A stretch of DNA of 64,000 nucleotides from Kitasatospora sp. NBC_00240. Its GTDB lineage: Bacteria; Actinomycetota; Actinomycetes; Streptomycetales; Streptomycetaceae. The stretch is taken from contig NZ_JAPEMU010000003.1 of assembly GCF_026342405.1 (NCBI RefSeq), forward strand, positions 242,276-306,275, in the 5' to 3' direction. The notes below the pieces were generated by a model. It made no database searches, had not been told where the DNA came from, and saw only the letters and a program-made list of their open reading frames with translations. A program made the translations under genes and the position numbers. Positions 27,388 to 38,511 of the stretch are shown one piece after another (within the stretch, counting starts at the first letter, position 1; each line of letters starts with the position of its first letter).

Positions 27388-27862
27388 CAGGACAGCTCGA
27401 CGCAGTGTGCCGGGCCGTCGAGGAGCTGGGCAGGGAGGCCGAGGCTGTGCTTCGTCGTCACCAAGAGGCGAGATCATGCTCAGCTTCCCCGGACTGGGGG
27501 CCACGCTGGGTGCGCGGATCCTGGGGGCGATCGGGAACGACCGCACCCGCTTCGCCACCGCCCGGGGTCTCAAGGCGTACGCCGGGTCCGCCCCCATCAC
27601 CCGTGTTCCCGGCAAGCAGATCGTGGTGCACCGGCGGCTGGTCATGAACGGCCGGCTCGCCCACGTCGGCTACCTGCGGGCGTTCGCAGCCCTCACCAGC
27701 TCGCCCGGTGCCAAAGGCCACGACCGTCGTCGGCGCGAGGTGGGCGACAGGCACGCCGCCGCCCTGCGCCACCTCCTCATGATCGGCCAGCTCCACCACT
27801 GCCTCACCACCCGCACTCTGTACGACGAGGGCATCGCCTTTCCCCAGGCCATCACCGGATAG
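27388..27862 (+). pseudogene. IS110-family transposase C-terminal fragment, frameshifted
   Basis: One frame gives GQLDAVCRAVEELG and EAVLRRHQEA; after a shift near 27468 another gives IMLSFPGLGATLGARILGAI, GLKAYAGSAPITRVPG and HVGYLRAFAAL up to the stop at 27862. This is the Transposase_20 half of IS110 proteins. The N-terminal DEDD catalytic half and the element ends are missing. Different from the fragment at 20044. Confidence 0.7.
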
Positions 27863-28199
27863 AGGAGGAGCAGGCCCCCTGCTTGCCGGGCTTACAGGCG
27901 TTTCTTGGCCGCCGTGCTGTAAGCGGCCACCGCCACGAAGATAGTCATAACGGGGTGAACACCGACGATCATGCACAGTGCACGGCGCCGACGGCGCAGC
28001 CGATGGCGCTCAGGGGAGGCATGAATGAGTCCCTCGCGGTCAGGGTTTGGGCGGTTGGGCGTGCGTGGATCGTACGGGAAGATCATCCGAACTTTGCGGG
28101 GCCGGAAGAGCCCGAGCTGAGGACCTGAGCCGGATTCCTGGAGGGCAGGCCTGTCAGAGAGACTGGGGTACTGCCGGTGGGTCGGCCAGCGCGGTGGGG

Positions 28200-28520
28200 T
28201 CAGTCGACGGGGATCAGCTGGTCGGTGCCGGTGATCTCCAGTACGCGGGTCACGGCGTGGGTGGGGTGGGCTTAGGTGGGGGGTCACGCCTTGGCGGCCG
28301 GTCTCGGTGCGGGCGAGCAGCAGGGCGTCGATGCCGGTGGAGTCGCAGAAGGTGACGGCCGCAAGGTCGATCACCAGCTTCGGGGACGCCGGGCGGGTGG
28401 CGAGGGCGCGATGGATCGCGGTGTGCAGGATCGGGGCACCGGCGAGGTCGAGTTCGCCAGCGGCCTCGATGACCGGGCCGTGTTGTGGACGGTCGCGGTG
28501 AAGGGGGGCCCGATGATCAT
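28200..28520 (-). pseudogene. STAS-domain anti-sigma factor antagonist, frameshifted
   Basis: From ATG 28520 the reading MIIGPPFTATVHN is correct, then VIEAAGELDLAGAPIL, LVIDLAAVTFCDSTGIDAL (the STAS phosphorylatable Ser loop) continues in another frame, and HAVTRVLEITGTDQLIPVD with the TGA at 28200-28202 in a third. Two single-base changes (near 28480 and 28265) thus break an otherwise recognisable SpoIIAA/RsbV-like gene. Confidence 0.6.
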
Positions 28521-29377
28521 GTGCTTCCCTTCGATGTGCGGTGTTCGGGTCGGGTGGACGCGACCACCGTATGGCGCGACGGGGAAGCTCCCAAGAGGGA
28601 TGGGGGGTGTCGTTCACCGACCCGGGTGCCCGATGGGGCCGGTGGCGGCGTGTCGTGGGCGCAGGGGGTAGTGGGGCGGGTGGGGGCGGGCAGGGTGTTC
28701 GGCATGTCTGAGCGTCGTAGTCGTGCCCGGGGCCTGGGTCTGGTCGATCTGCTGGGGCCGGGGGCGGTGCCGGAGGGTGGTCCGGCGTGGCCGGTGCCGG
28801 CTCCTGCGGAGTCCGGTACGGCGCTGCCGCCGGGGATGGGCGGCGCCGTGGGGGCCGGGGAGGGCTGGGAGGGCGTCCCCGTGGCTCCTGGGGCTGCTGT
28901 GCGACCGTACGCAGCCGTGAGGTGGCGAGGTCGGTGGCGTGGTCCTGTGGACGCGGCACGCCCCGGGGTGCCCGGTCTGGTCGGCGCGCTGAGCGGCTCT
29001 GGCCAGCCCAGCCGCTCGCTGGTGTCGCCGAGGTCGTCGCCCTGGTCGTCGCCGTCGTCGGGTATCGGGTCCTGGATGGTGCCGCTCCTCGATCCGGACA
29101 GGTACGTCGGCATCAGCGTCCCCGACCCTGCCCCGGTCGTGGTGGTACTCAGCTGCGCGGGCGTCCCGATGGCTCTCGCGTGTCATGGCCGGGCCGCGGT
29201 GGGCCTGCCCTACGGTCGTACCGGCGGTCGCTGCAGCCGCTTTGGGTCGGGCCACCCCGTGGCCTCGCGGCTCTTGGCGCGGGGCCGCCCGCCGGTAGCG
29301 CGTGCCCTCGGTGGTCTTCCGCAGCATCATTCCGGCCGCGCCGCATGCCGGTGCACACGAAGAGAGGCCACCCCTTC
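28521..29377. other. No confident gene
   Basis: Long frames exist on both strands but are Arg/Pro/Gly-rich without domains. A plus-strand frame from ATG 28704 reads LGLVDLLGPGAVPEGGP and stays open to 29381 but shows no homology I recognise. I treat the stretch as decayed or intergenic. Confidence 0.35.
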
Positions 29378-29932
29378 ATGATCACCTTGCAGGGAAAGAC
29401 CATCGCGTTCCTGGTCGCGCCCGAGGGCGTCGAGCAGGCCGAACTGACCGAGCCCTGGCAAGCCGTCCGCGAGGCGGGCGGTACACCGCGCCTGGTGTCC
29501 ACCCAGAGCGGCAGGGTCCAGGCGTTCAACCACCTGGACCGTGGCGACACCTTCCACGTCGACGAGGTGGTTGGCGAACTCATGGCCGGCGAGCACGACG
29601 CCCTGGTGCTGCCGGGCGGCGTGGCCAACCCGGACGCACTGCGCATGGATCCGGCGGCAGTGGACTTCGTCCGGTCCTTCTTCGACGCGGGCAAGCCCGT
29701 CGCCGCTATCTGCCACGCCCCGTGGACGCTGATCGAGGCCGGCGTGGTCCGCGGGCGCACGCTCACCTCGTGGCCCAGCCTTCGCAGCGACCTGGTCAAC
29801 GCCGGCGCGCAGTGGGTCGACCAGCAGGTCCACCTGTGCACCGACGGCCCCAACACCCTGATCACCAGCCGCAAGCCGGACGACCTGCCCGCCTTCGGTG
29901 ACGCCCTGGTCACTGCCTTCGCCAAGCGATAA
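29378..29932 (+). CDS. PfpI/DJ-1 family protein (class I glutamine amidotransferase-like)
   Basis: 184 residues from ATG 29378, with AGAGAGG about 10 bases upstream. The alpha/beta core shows KTIAFLVAPEGVEQAEL at the N-terminus (conserved Glu), HDALVLPGGVANPDAL, and the nucleophile elbow PVAAICHAPWTLIEAG with the catalytic Cys followed by His, as in PfpI. The family includes deglycases/chaperones and cysteine peptidases. It looks intact and is followed by a terminator. Confidence 0.85.
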   Translation: MITLQGKTIAFLVAPEGVEQAELTEPWQAVREAGGTPRLVSTQSGRVQAFNHLDRGDTFHVDEVVGELMAGEHDALVLPGGVANPDALRMDPAAVDFVRSFFDAGKPVAAICHAPWTLIEAGVVRGRTLTSWPSLRSDLVNAGAQWVDQQVHLCTDGPNTLITSRKPDDLPAFGDALVTAFAKR

Positions 29933-29940
29933 CCGGCAGA

Positions 29941-29970
29941 CCGGGCACACCCTGGTACAGGTGTGCTCGG
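29941..29970. terminator. Hairpin downstream of the PfpI gene
   Basis: CCGGGCACACC and GGTGTGCTCGG pair at 10 of 11 positions around an 8-base loop, 8 bases after the stop codon. Confidence 0.65.
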
Positions 29971-30403
29971 TGACGGCAGAGGATCGCTCACCCGATCCGC
30001 CGGACGGGGGACCTGCGGCTCCCTGGGCTCCACGAGCGGTACCGGCTTGGTGGCACGTTCACGCCCGGCCGCTCATGTATCCGGCCGAAGGTCGTCGGTG
30101 ACAGCTGATCGCGGTGACCCACGTGCAGCCTCAACGGGCGACCGTCAGCGGTCGTCCGGCCAGCAACAGGGGCGCTGACCACCGCCCGCACCCACGGGCC
30201 GGGCCTGCACGACAACGGCTCCAACCCATCGTCCCCCAGTACACGAGGCCGTCCACGTCCCGGCGGCGCAGCTCTGGAAGGTATTCAGGCGCTGGCAGGC
30301 CTGCGGACGGGGTCCTGCGTGCGTCGTCGATATTCATGTTGGTCATCATGCGGGTGGTCGTGCCACGGTGCCCGTCGCTTCCGGTGCCCGTAAGACTGAT
30401 GGC

Positions 30404-30676
30404 ATGCCAGAGACCTATATGGGCCCCGCCGATGTCCTCCATGCCGGGATCAGCACGCCTGTCACCGCGCGCCTCGCGGCCGACCGCAGCCGCCCCGGCA
30501 CCTGGGAGGGCGAGATCCGCTCCCCCGACACCGACCTGCGGCACATCGCCCTCACCGGGACGAAGCGGATCAGACTCCCCGACGGCTCCACCGCAGAGTT
30601 CACCACCACCGACGCCGGCCCCCACGACAGGCCCGACACCCTGCAGATCAAAGGCACCGGACCGGCCCCCTTCTGA
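30404..30676 (+). CDS. Small hypothetical protein
   Basis: 90 residues from ATG 30404 (an in-frame start at 30368 is less likely). It reads VTARLAADRSRPGTWEGEI, LRHIALTGTKRIRLPDGSTA and ends LQIKGTGPAPF: a beta-rich small protein with no export signal. Similar small proteins occur in Streptomyces, as I recall, without known function. The next 445 bases (30677-31121) hold no convincing gene. Confidence 0.5.
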   Translation: MPETYMGPADVLHAGISTPVTARLAADRSRPGTWEGEIRSPDTDLRHIALTGTKRIRLPDGSTAEFTTTDAGPHDRPDTLQIKGTGPAPF

Positions 30677-31121
30677 CCGCCACGTCCCCAAGGACCACTG
30701 TGCACCGTGCCCGCGCCCGGTCCCCACCCCGCCACAGGGAACGGCCCCAGCATGACGGCTACCGCCCCTCGGGCTGGGTGCTCAGGGCCGGGGGCCGGGG
30801 CCAACACCTCAGGCAGCGCCCTGGCGGTCGGCCGGAGCTGGCCACGAGGAGGCACGGCGCCGGGCGCGGGGCCGTGCCGGCGAGCGGGCGGGGTACGCAG
30901 GCGGCGATCAGGTCGGCGAGGGCGGCGGCGCGGTGCGCCTGGCTGGTCGCGCGGGGTGGCGGTCCTCGGCGTGTTCCGGGTGGTTTTGCGAGCAGGACAG
31001 CGGGTCGGATCACGCGAGGCTGCTTCTTGTGCTCAGACTGATGGAGAGTCACGGGCGCACCCGCAGAAGATTGGTTCGCCTACGGCCTTAGAGACTCCTG
31101 CCTCTGCGCCAGGAGTGCGCC

Positions 31122-31633
31122 ATGCCACCCACCGCTACCGGACCGACCCGTCGTCCCCACACCGTCGTCTGCGCGGCTGCGCTCGCTGCTGCAGTGATCG
31201 CAGCTGCTGTGTATACGGTTCCTGCCGCCGCAGACAGCTTCGGAGCGCCGATGGTCAGTGGCCCCGGCGCCGCCGATATCGTCCAGACCTTCGAGGGAAA
31301 CGGAGGGACACGGGCCTGCGGGAAGGGAACTCCTCATTCGGTCGCCAGCACATCGAGAAGGGTGGAAGTACCGGGAACACCCAGAACCATGAGCTGACAG
31401 ACGCCGCCAAGGCGCTGCAGGCCCAGGACGCCGGTTCTTCGAGCCATCCGTTTCCGGGCGGATCCGTGTACACGCACCAATACCGCGTTGGTCCTGGCCA
31501 CCGAACCATGTGTGTTCTGGTTGACGACAACGACTACACCTACAGCGGGCAGAACTACGGCCCCAAGGGGATCATCACCACGTACTGGGTGAACGGCCAT
31601 GAGGGGCCGGACAACTGCAGCACTACGGACTAG
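31122..31633 (+). pseudogene. Secreted hypothetical protein, one-base frameshift
   Basis: ATG 31122 has AGGAG upstream. A signal peptide (TVVCAAALAAAVIAAAVY, cleavage after PAAA) begins a mature protein reading FEGNGGTRACGKG. Near 31326, in a G run, the frame shifts; the other frame continues NSSFGRQHIEKGGSTGNTQN, HTMCV-like Cys segment, and INYGPKG-like end to the stop at 31631-31633. Adding one G restores about 170 codons. It may be a genuine mutation or a sequencing error. Confidence 0.55.
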
Positions 31634-31655
31634 CCGCTACTGGAAGAGGCCCCCG

Positions 31656-31847
31656 ATGCAGCACTGGTCCGTCGGCGATCGCGTCACGTTGAGCGTGCCT
31701 ACGGATCACCCTGAGGACCCTGTCGGGGAGGTGGTCATGCTCACCGCGTTCGGCGAGGTTGTGGTCAAGTTCCCGAAAGCCGGCACCGAGATCCATCCCC
31801 CGAACCATCTCGCACGGGCACCGCAACCGCCCCTGAACACCCACTGA
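31656..31847 (+). CDS. Small hypothetical protein, possible SH3-like barrel
   Basis: 63 residues from ATG 31656 with GGAAGAGG 7 bases upstream, 22 bases after the secreted gene. SVGDRVTLSVPTDHPEDPVG and VVMLTAFGEVVVKFPKAG read as a small beta barrel. Probably co-transcribed with the upstream gene. Function unknown. Confidence 0.55.
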   Translation: MQHWSVGDRVTLSVPTDHPEDPVGEVVMLTAFGEVVVKFPKAGTEIHPPNHLARAPQPPLNTH

Positions 31848-32066
31848 CCGAGGTCAGCGAGCAGTGCCCGGGACCCTGGCGGATACGACTGGCGAAGAGG
31901 GGTTCTCGCGCTGGCGCGCTGCGCCCTCCGGAGCCGAGGACAATCCCGGGGCATGGAGGCGAGAGGCGGGGACACTCCCCCCGTCCACGGTCCAGGGTCA
32001 ACCCCCGTTAACCTTGACCGGTTGTCAGCGCCTCGGTGCGCCACGACAGGGTAGGAGGTGCGGGCG

Positions 32067-32365
32067 GTGGCTTCGGACTTCATGTCGGTGGACACGGGGG
32101 CGTTGGACGAGCATGCGCGGCAGCTGGCGGCTCAGGGCGAGGAAGTCCGTCGTGCCTACGAGCGCTTCCGTGACGCGTTGGCCGCGGCAGGAACGCCGTG
32201 GGATGGGGGGACGAGTACGCAAACGCCTTCACCGAGTGGTACACGTCTGCGAGCGGGCAGTTGCAGGACGGTTTGAAGACAGTGGCGGACGCGGGGGGGC
32301 ACGCGGGTTCGTCGGTGGAGCAGGCGTCCTCGAACTACGTCAAGAGTGACAGATCGGCGGAGTAG
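32067..32365 (+). pseudogene. WXG100-type small protein, frameshifted
   Basis: GTG 32067 is preceded by AGGAGG. The first frame reads FMSVDTGALDEHARQLAAQG and DALAAAGTPW; in the G run near 32200-32210 the frame changes and continues DEYANAFTEWYTSASGQLQD to a stop 3 bases before the giant gene. The two helices around a central W-G turn fit WXG100/ESAT-6-like partners, which commonly sit before type VII-exported toxins. As sequenced it is broken by one base. Confidence 0.65.
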
Positions 32366-32368
32366 CGG

Positions 32369-35300
32369 GTGTCGTTGGATCTGCCGCCGTGGTTGCGGTC
32401 GGTTGCGCACTATGTGGTGGGTGTGTGGCCGTCGGCGGACGAGGATGCCCTGCGGGTTTTGGCGGGTGTGTACGAGGCGGCGGCGCTGGAGGCTCAGGGC
32501 CTGGCGGAGTCGTTGGCGTGGCAGTCGTCGAGTGTGCCGGGGTGGGAGGGCGATGCCCGGCAGGCGCATGATGCGATGGTCGAGCGGGTGTTGCGCAAGT
32601 CGGGTCTGGCCGACGTTGTGAGTGCGGCGACGGGGATCGCTGCGGGGGTGCGGGAGACCGCGGCGCAGGTGGAGAAGGCGAAGTACGAGGCGATCATCAT
32701 CCTGGCGTGGCTGGTGGCGTCGATCGCGTGGGCGTGGGCGCTGGCGCCGTGGACGGGGGGTGCGTCGCTGGGGTGGCTGGCTGCGGCGGAGGCTTTGGCG
32801 CAGCGGTTGCTGGGGGAGGTAAGGCAGTGGCTGGTGCGGGCGGTGGTGGCGGCGGGTACGGGTGCGGCGTTCATGATGTCCGCGGACGGGCTGTCGCAGG
32901 CGATCGTGATCGCCGAGGGGCACAGTGATCGTTTCGATGTGAAGTCGTTCCTGGTGTCGGCGGGGATGGGCGCGGCAGCCGGCATGGTGGGTCTGGGCGT
33001 GATGTCCGCCCTGACGAAGGGGGAGGTCGCGGCCAGGGTGGCGCTGACGGGCGGGGAGGCCGGGGACAAACTCGTGCTGCCGGAATGGTCGATGAGTATG
33101 CCGGGGCAGATGGCGCAGCAGGCCGGTGTCAGTGAGGCCACGGACGTGGCGCTCCAGAAGCTGCAGGGCACTCGGGTCACGGACGCGGGGTCGGCGGCCA
33201 CGCAAGGCCTCGTGGACGGACTCGCCAGTCGACACGGCGCCCATACCGCGGCGGGCGGTGCGCCCAAGGGCCTGGCAGAGACACTCGCACGCCTCAAGAC
33301 GGACGCTGCGCGCCTCGGGCCGTTCGAGGCCGTCCCCGACTCCGGGAAGGGCTTCCCCCTCCCCGGCGGCCTGCGCCTGGAGATCACCACGGGCGGCGCC
33401 TGGTGGGCGCGGCCGCTGGCCGGGGGCGTGGCACCGGGCGGGACGGCCTTCAACTCCGCGGTGCGCACGATGGGCGTCGGGCAGGACGGTCGTCCGCGGC
33501 TGGTCGTCGGGACGCCCGACATGCCGTCGGGCGTCGCCGTCCAACGGCTCGAGACGGTGTGGGGCGCTGTCCTGCAGGCACCCCGGCGGCCGACCGAACT
33601 ACCGCAGGAGATCATCCTGGCCACACCGGTCGGCCCGGACGAGCTTGCAGGAGTGCAGACATTCGTCGCCGGACACGGTGTGACCGTATCGGCCCCCAAC
33701 GGCCAGTTGCTGGCCGGGGCCGGTGACCGCTCGGCGCAGACGGCTGGAGTAACCGCCGCAGGACAGTGGCTCCACATCACTCCGACCTCTGCGGCCGCGG
33801 CCCGGGTCGCCGCGACGGCGCAAACCGCCTCGCAGCCCAACACCGTCCCGGTTGGGGCTGAGCCCGCGCCTGCGGACCGCCCGGGCACCCCGGCGGTGCA
33901 GCAGTCGGTCGTGTCAGGACCCACGACCGCTCAGTCCACGAGAGCGGCAAGAGTCCCTGACGTGCCGGACTCGCAGACAGGACAAGGCACTGGTGCGGGC
34001 GTGCCCAAGACCACCGCAGGCAACAGCGTGACGTCGGGGGACCCCACGCCGCCCCCCACCCAGGCCTCCGCCACCCCGGACACGGCTTCCGCCCCGAGGA
34101 CGGCAACAGGCGTCACCGCCCTCGACAGCGGCGCCACCATGGTCACCGGCGGCGGCCAGTGGAACCGCTTCCGTCCCGGGCAGCCCGCCCACCACGAAGG
34201 CCCCCTCTTCCCCGCCCCCGCCTGGGACACCGCCGTCCAGACCGCTGCGGCCGAACCCGCCGACGGCGGCCAGGTCCACCGCATCCCCGCCGGACTCCGC
34301 CTCGACACCCCCGACCGGCCCCCCGCACCCGATACCGCCGCCGCCCTCACCGCGCTGGCCCCCACTGCCCGCGGCCCCGTCGTCGCCATCACCGCCGACC
34401 CGACCCACCCCACCACCCGCACCGCACTCAACCGCCTGTTGCAGAACCTCACCCGGCAACCGAACCCACCGGACCTGCTCCACCTACTGTTCACCCACCC
34501 CCAGGGCGACCTGATGCGCCCCGGTACCCCCGGAGTGGAGACCGCCCGCCACCTCCTCCAGGACCTCGCCGACACCCACGGCCTGGGCCTCGTCGTCGCC
34601 CAAGGCGCCTGGACCCCCACCGCCGACGGCACCCTGTGCCCCGTCGACCCCGACACCACCGAAACCACCCCCGCCTGGCACCGCTACGGCCCCACCGCTC
34701 AGACCTCCCACCCGGCCCCGGGAGACCGCACAGGCAGGGCACCGTCGGAGGAGGGTTCTACCTCTGCCCAGGATGACGTCGCATGGCTGGCCCAGCCTGT
34801 CGCACCGGTCGATGAGGCTGTTTGGCGTGAGCAGTCTGCTGCTGTGCACGAATATGCGCGCTCCAGTGAGGACCTTGTCGCGGTGGTTGTCGAATTGTTT
34901 CAGGCGCACCTGCAACTGGGCCGGGCGCGCGTGTTGGTGGACGGGCCGGGAAGCTCCCTGAGCCCGCAGATACACGCTGCGGCGGAACTTCGCCTCGCGC
35001 AGACGCTTGACCTCCTCACGGCGGCCGAGACGCATTTCGACGTGTGCAGCAGCAGAATCGTGGCGCTGGGCTTGGCTCGAGTCGCCGACGAGTACGAGCT
35101 GGATTCGGCCGGGAACCCTGGAGCCTTGCGGGAGGCCGACAAACTATTGGGCCGCGCACGGATCGTGATCGGGGCCGACAGCGAGTCCGAGCGCATCCGC
35201 AAGGCCCAGCAGCGTGTCCGGGAACTGGTCGCCGAGCAGATCCGATCGGGCAGCCCGGCCGAGGCGTTGGCCGCAGCGCACGGGGCGGGTCTCTTCACCA

Positions 35301-36514
35301 AAAGCGGCCTGGCCGGCGGCGCGCTGGAAGTGGCGGGCCGGAACCTGACCAAGGCATTCCGCATGCAGAGCCGCATGATCGAGAGCGACGTGCGGGACGC
35401 GATCACCGAGCGCGAGCGCAGCCTCGCGGTGGAGACCGCAGAAGCTGAACAGCACTCGGCCGAGGTGGTCGACGAGGTCGGCCAAGCTGCGCGTGCACAG
35501 GCGCTGCACAACCATCGCGTCTCCGCGGAGCATGAGATCGCGGAGATGAAGCACCAGGCGCCTTCCGAAGTCCTCTCACGTCAGCGCCGCTATCTCGTCG
35601 AACTCATCGAGGGGCTAAAACAGCGACTCGCCATGGAACAGACGGGCGCGCTGCCCGGCGTGCGTCTTCTGAGCCAGCGCGAGCTGGACGGGTTCAACAA
35701 GAACCTCACGCGAGTCGAGTTCAAGCTCAGGAAGATGATTGTCGAGCCCACCGGCCACCGCGGTTACCACGAACTGCTCGAGCGGAGCATTGGCCGATAC
35801 CCGGACTTCGGGGCGAAGATGTTTGACGCGAAGTACAACAACGCAACGGAGTTGGCCCGAGGGCTGAGCGGCTGGGGCGAGGCGAAGGAGAACCGGCACA
35901 ACGAGAAGCTGCTCGCGCAGCAGATCTTCGCAGACGGCCAGGTCGAAGAGCTGATCAACGTGCTCCTGGCCCGGATCTGGCGTCGCCTTCCGGATCTACC
36001 GAACGCCGATCTCATCACCAGCGAGCTAGCCAGCGGCGTCTCCTCATTCGAGCCGGGCAGGCACCTCGGCCAGTACATGCCCTATTTCCACGGTGCCACA
36101 CTCCCGCCGCATCTGAAGCACCTTGAGGCCATGACCTGGCGCGAGCCGGACCACGTGCTGGCGGTGCTGCGCGAGCCCACGCGGTTTGACCTACGCGAGA
36201 AGGTCATGGTCCTGCACGACCTTGCCGATTACTTTGACAACCCCAAGCACACCCCCCGCACGCACGGTAGTGGCATGCTGCCCGACACGCCGGGCGTGAA
36301 GCAAAGTACGACGGAGGTTGACGCGGGCGGCTACCGGGTAGCCTCGTCGACCGGCCGGGTCCGCAACCCGATCGTGCGCCCCGACGGCACCACCAAAAAC
36401 CATCAGCAAACCAGCAACGAGAACGCCGCCTGGACCATTCTGGCGCGCGAGCGGCGGATACCGGTTTGGGCCGGGCCGTCGTATACCGCCCAAGGCTTCG
36501 GCGTAGTCGCGTGA
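32369..36514 (+). pseudogene. Polymorphic-toxin-like giant protein, interrupted by ISAs1
   Basis: From GTG 32369 the frame encodes 1381 residues. Residues 1-240 are a WXG100-like/CpnT N-terminal-type domain (LDLPPWLRSVAHYVVGVWPS, Trp-rich hydrophobic helices at 110-170) typical of type VII-linked toxins. Residues 480-650 are a Pro/Thr/Ala linker; 800-1250 are helical. The last eight codons belong to the IS inserted at 36491. Joining 36490 to 37859 gives an in-frame continuation to 38347, for about 1540 codons. The C-terminal toxin domain is thus cut off. Confidence 0.75.
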
Positions 36515-37848
36515 TGTCCGGTTTGTGATCACGTGAGGCCGAGGAGGGCGAGCGGCCGGGTGACGTCTCGGGCGTTACGGCGGAGGGCGGCGGCGATGTT
36601 GGTGACTCCGGCGAGCTTCAGGGCGCCGATGGCGAGGTTTCGCCAGGTCGCCATCGCGCGCGGTGCGTTGCCGGCGCGGAGCTGGGAGGCGTCCTCGGCG
36701 AACGTGGTGTCCCTGACGTGGTGCAGGGCCTCGATGTGCCAGTGGTCGCGGATCAGCTTCGCGAGCTGGGCGGGGGTGGCCTGGTCGGCGGTCAGGCTGG
36801 TGACGGCGTAGACGGTCTTGATGGTGGTCTTGCTGGTCTTGCGGTCGGTGCGGCGGCGCTTGATCTGGATGGTCTGGCGGGCGCCGGGGAAGAGCAGATT
36901 GTTCACGGTGGCGACCTTGGTGCGGCGGATCTCGACGCGTCCGTGACCGGTGTCCTTGGTGCGGCCCTGGAGTGGGATGTCCTTCCAGGGAAGGGACTTG
37001 AGCTGCTTGCGGAGCTTCTTCTGGTTGCCCTTGACGATCACGATGTAGTGCGCCTCCCGGCCGAGGAGGTACTCGGCGTGCTCGCGCTGGGTGTGCATCG
37101 CGTCGCTGGTGACGACCGTCCCGGCGAGGCCTGCGACGGTGTCGAGCAGGGGTTGGAAGCAGGTGATCTCGTTGGTCTTCTCGCCGACGTCCAGCTGGGC
37201 CAGCACCAGGCCGGTGGTGTGCTCCATGGCTGCCAGGAGGTGGATCCTGCGGCCCTTCGCCTTGGCGGCGCCGCGCAGGCTCTTGCCGTCCACCGACACT
37301 CCGCGCAGGTCAGCGGCACCGCTCGGTTGCGGGCGGCGGTCGGCGAGCCAGCGGCCGACCGCCTGGTCCAGCGCGTCGCCGTCGATGCGGGTCAGGAGCC
37401 GGCGGACCGTCGACTCGGCGGGCACCAGCCGCGTGGGCAGCAGCGGATCGATACGGATGCCGAGGTGCTCCAGAACCTGAGCCGGGGCGTCGGCGATCCA
37501 CTCGCCGACGGCCAAGAGCGAAGTGGCCCCGGTCAGCACGGCGCACGCAGTCAGCGTGAGTACAACGGCCAGGGCGTGGCGCACTCCGCGTGGGTCACGG
37601 GGGTCCGGCACCTCGGCCAGCCGTTCCAGCAGCCCCGGGATCTCCTCGGGTACGACCTCGGGGCGCTCTCGGAGCTGGTCAAGGGCAGGCGGGATCGGCA
37701 ATGATGCGTCGGCAGGCACGGTCTTCCACTTGGATCACGGGGCGTCGAGAACTCCATGATCTTGGAAGCCGTGCCTGTCTCGTTCCCGGGACCGCCCACC
37801 CGACAGATCCTCACAAGCCGGACGTTATACGACTACGCCGAGGCCTTG
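36491..37848 (-). mobile_element. ISAs1-family element, copy 1
   Basis: 1358 bp with ends CAAGGCTTCGGCGTAGTCG and, inverted, CAAGGCCTCGGCGTAGTCG. It is flanked by the 10-base duplication GTATACCGCC (36481-36490 and 37849-37858) and disrupts the toxin gene. It has the same length as, and appears identical through the transposase to, the copy at 52471-53828, which lies in the opposite orientation. Confidence 0.95.
36529..37719 (-). CDS. ISAs1-family transposase
   Basis: 396 residues, intact. N-terminal DUF4338-like region (LLERLAEVPDPRDPRGVRH), then the DDE core: VSVDGKSLRGA (first Asp), VTSDAMHTQREHA (second Asp) and HWHIEALHHVRDTTFAED (Glu). Identical to the protein at 52600-53790, so at least one recent transposition occurred. 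Confidence 0.95.
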   Translation of the reverse strand: MPADASLPIPPALDQLRERPEVVPEEIPGLLERLAEVPDPRDPRGVRHALAVVLTLTACAVLTGATSLLAVGEWIADAPAQVLEHLGIRIDPLLPTRLVPAESTVRRLLTRIDGDALDQAVGRWLADRRPQPSGAADLRGVSVDGKSLRGAAKAKGRRIHLLAAMEHTTGLVLAQLDVGEKTNEITCFQPLLDTVAGLAGTVVTSDAMHTQREHAEYLLGREAHYIVIVKGNQKKLRKQLKSLPWKDIPLQGRTKDTGHGRVEIRRTKVATVNNLLFPGARQTIQIKRRRTDRKTSKTTIKTVYAVTSLTADQATPAQLAKLIRDHWHIEALHHVRDTTFAEDASQLRAGNAPRAMATWRNLAIGALKLAGVTNIAAALRRNARDVTRPLALLGLT

Positions 37849-38347
37849 GTATACCGCCGTCAGGATGTTCAAGCTGACTGACTGGTTCGGCGGCTCGAGG
37901 TATGAGATCGGTGCGGTGGCCTACGGTGTGTTCGCCTTCTGGCGGCTGCACTACGATCACACCACAGGGCTTGCCTACCACACCCTGCACGAGGTACTCG
38001 ACATCGCCCAGAACTTCGGGCTCTCCTACACCGTGAACGACCAGGCCGCTACGCTCGGGATGATCGGCATAGGCGCTGCGGCCCACGAGGCTCGCTCCCT
38101 GGCGGCTGGCCTGATGGGCGGCACCGTGCCGGTCCTGGAGGGCAGCACTGGTGTTCAGCGCAGCGATCTCCACGCACTCGGTGCACGACTCGACGCGGAA
38201 TGCCGAGCCGCTGAGGATGCGAGCAGCACCTCCAAGAAGTTGGAAGCGTATGCCCGACTGCTCGGCGAGCTTGAACATGTCAAGAGCAAGGTGGGCCTTC
38301 CGGCCCCGCTCGGCGCACATCCTCCCCCGGCAGGGCAACCAGGCTGA
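37849..38347 (+). pseudogene. Severed C-terminal domain of the polymorphic-toxin-like gene
   Basis: The duplicated target GTATACCGCC continues in frame with the 5' part: YTA then VRMFKLTDWFGGSRYEIGAV, FAFWRLHYDHTTGLAYHTLH and EVLDIAQNFGLSYTV, ending PPPAGQPG* at 38347. Some 160 residues of the putative effector end. Related Streptomyces proteins share the PVWAGPSYT...FAFWRLHY region, as I recall, but its activity is unknown. ATG 37865 could start a short independent product, though no ribosome site is evident. Confidence 0.7.
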
Positions 38348-38511
38348 ACGAAGCGACGCTCATCCGGTGCGCCGGTGGTCGTCGGCGTGGGCGGCTGCTT
38401 CCGGGTTCCAGGGCTACAGTCTGCGCGTCAACGCCTCCAGAGTGGTGAATTCCCGGTGAGAGTCTGTCCATTGAACGGCTCTGCCGGGTGGGAGGCGGGA
38501 GGATAGTCGGT

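Noticed and set aside
27892..28020. Minus-strand hydrophobic tail reading VGVHPVMTIFVAVAAYSTAA
   Set aside because: Could be a tiny membrane peptide, but no ribosome site and no family support.
28704..29381. Plus-strand frame beginning SERRSRARGLGLVDLLGPG
   Set aside because: Open for over 200 codons, but composition is as expected by chance in GC-rich DNA and no motif was recognised.
36718..37704. 328-codon frame antisense to the ISAs1 transposase (and its twin at 52615-53601)
   Set aside because: Antisense shadow; present twice only because the IS is present twice.
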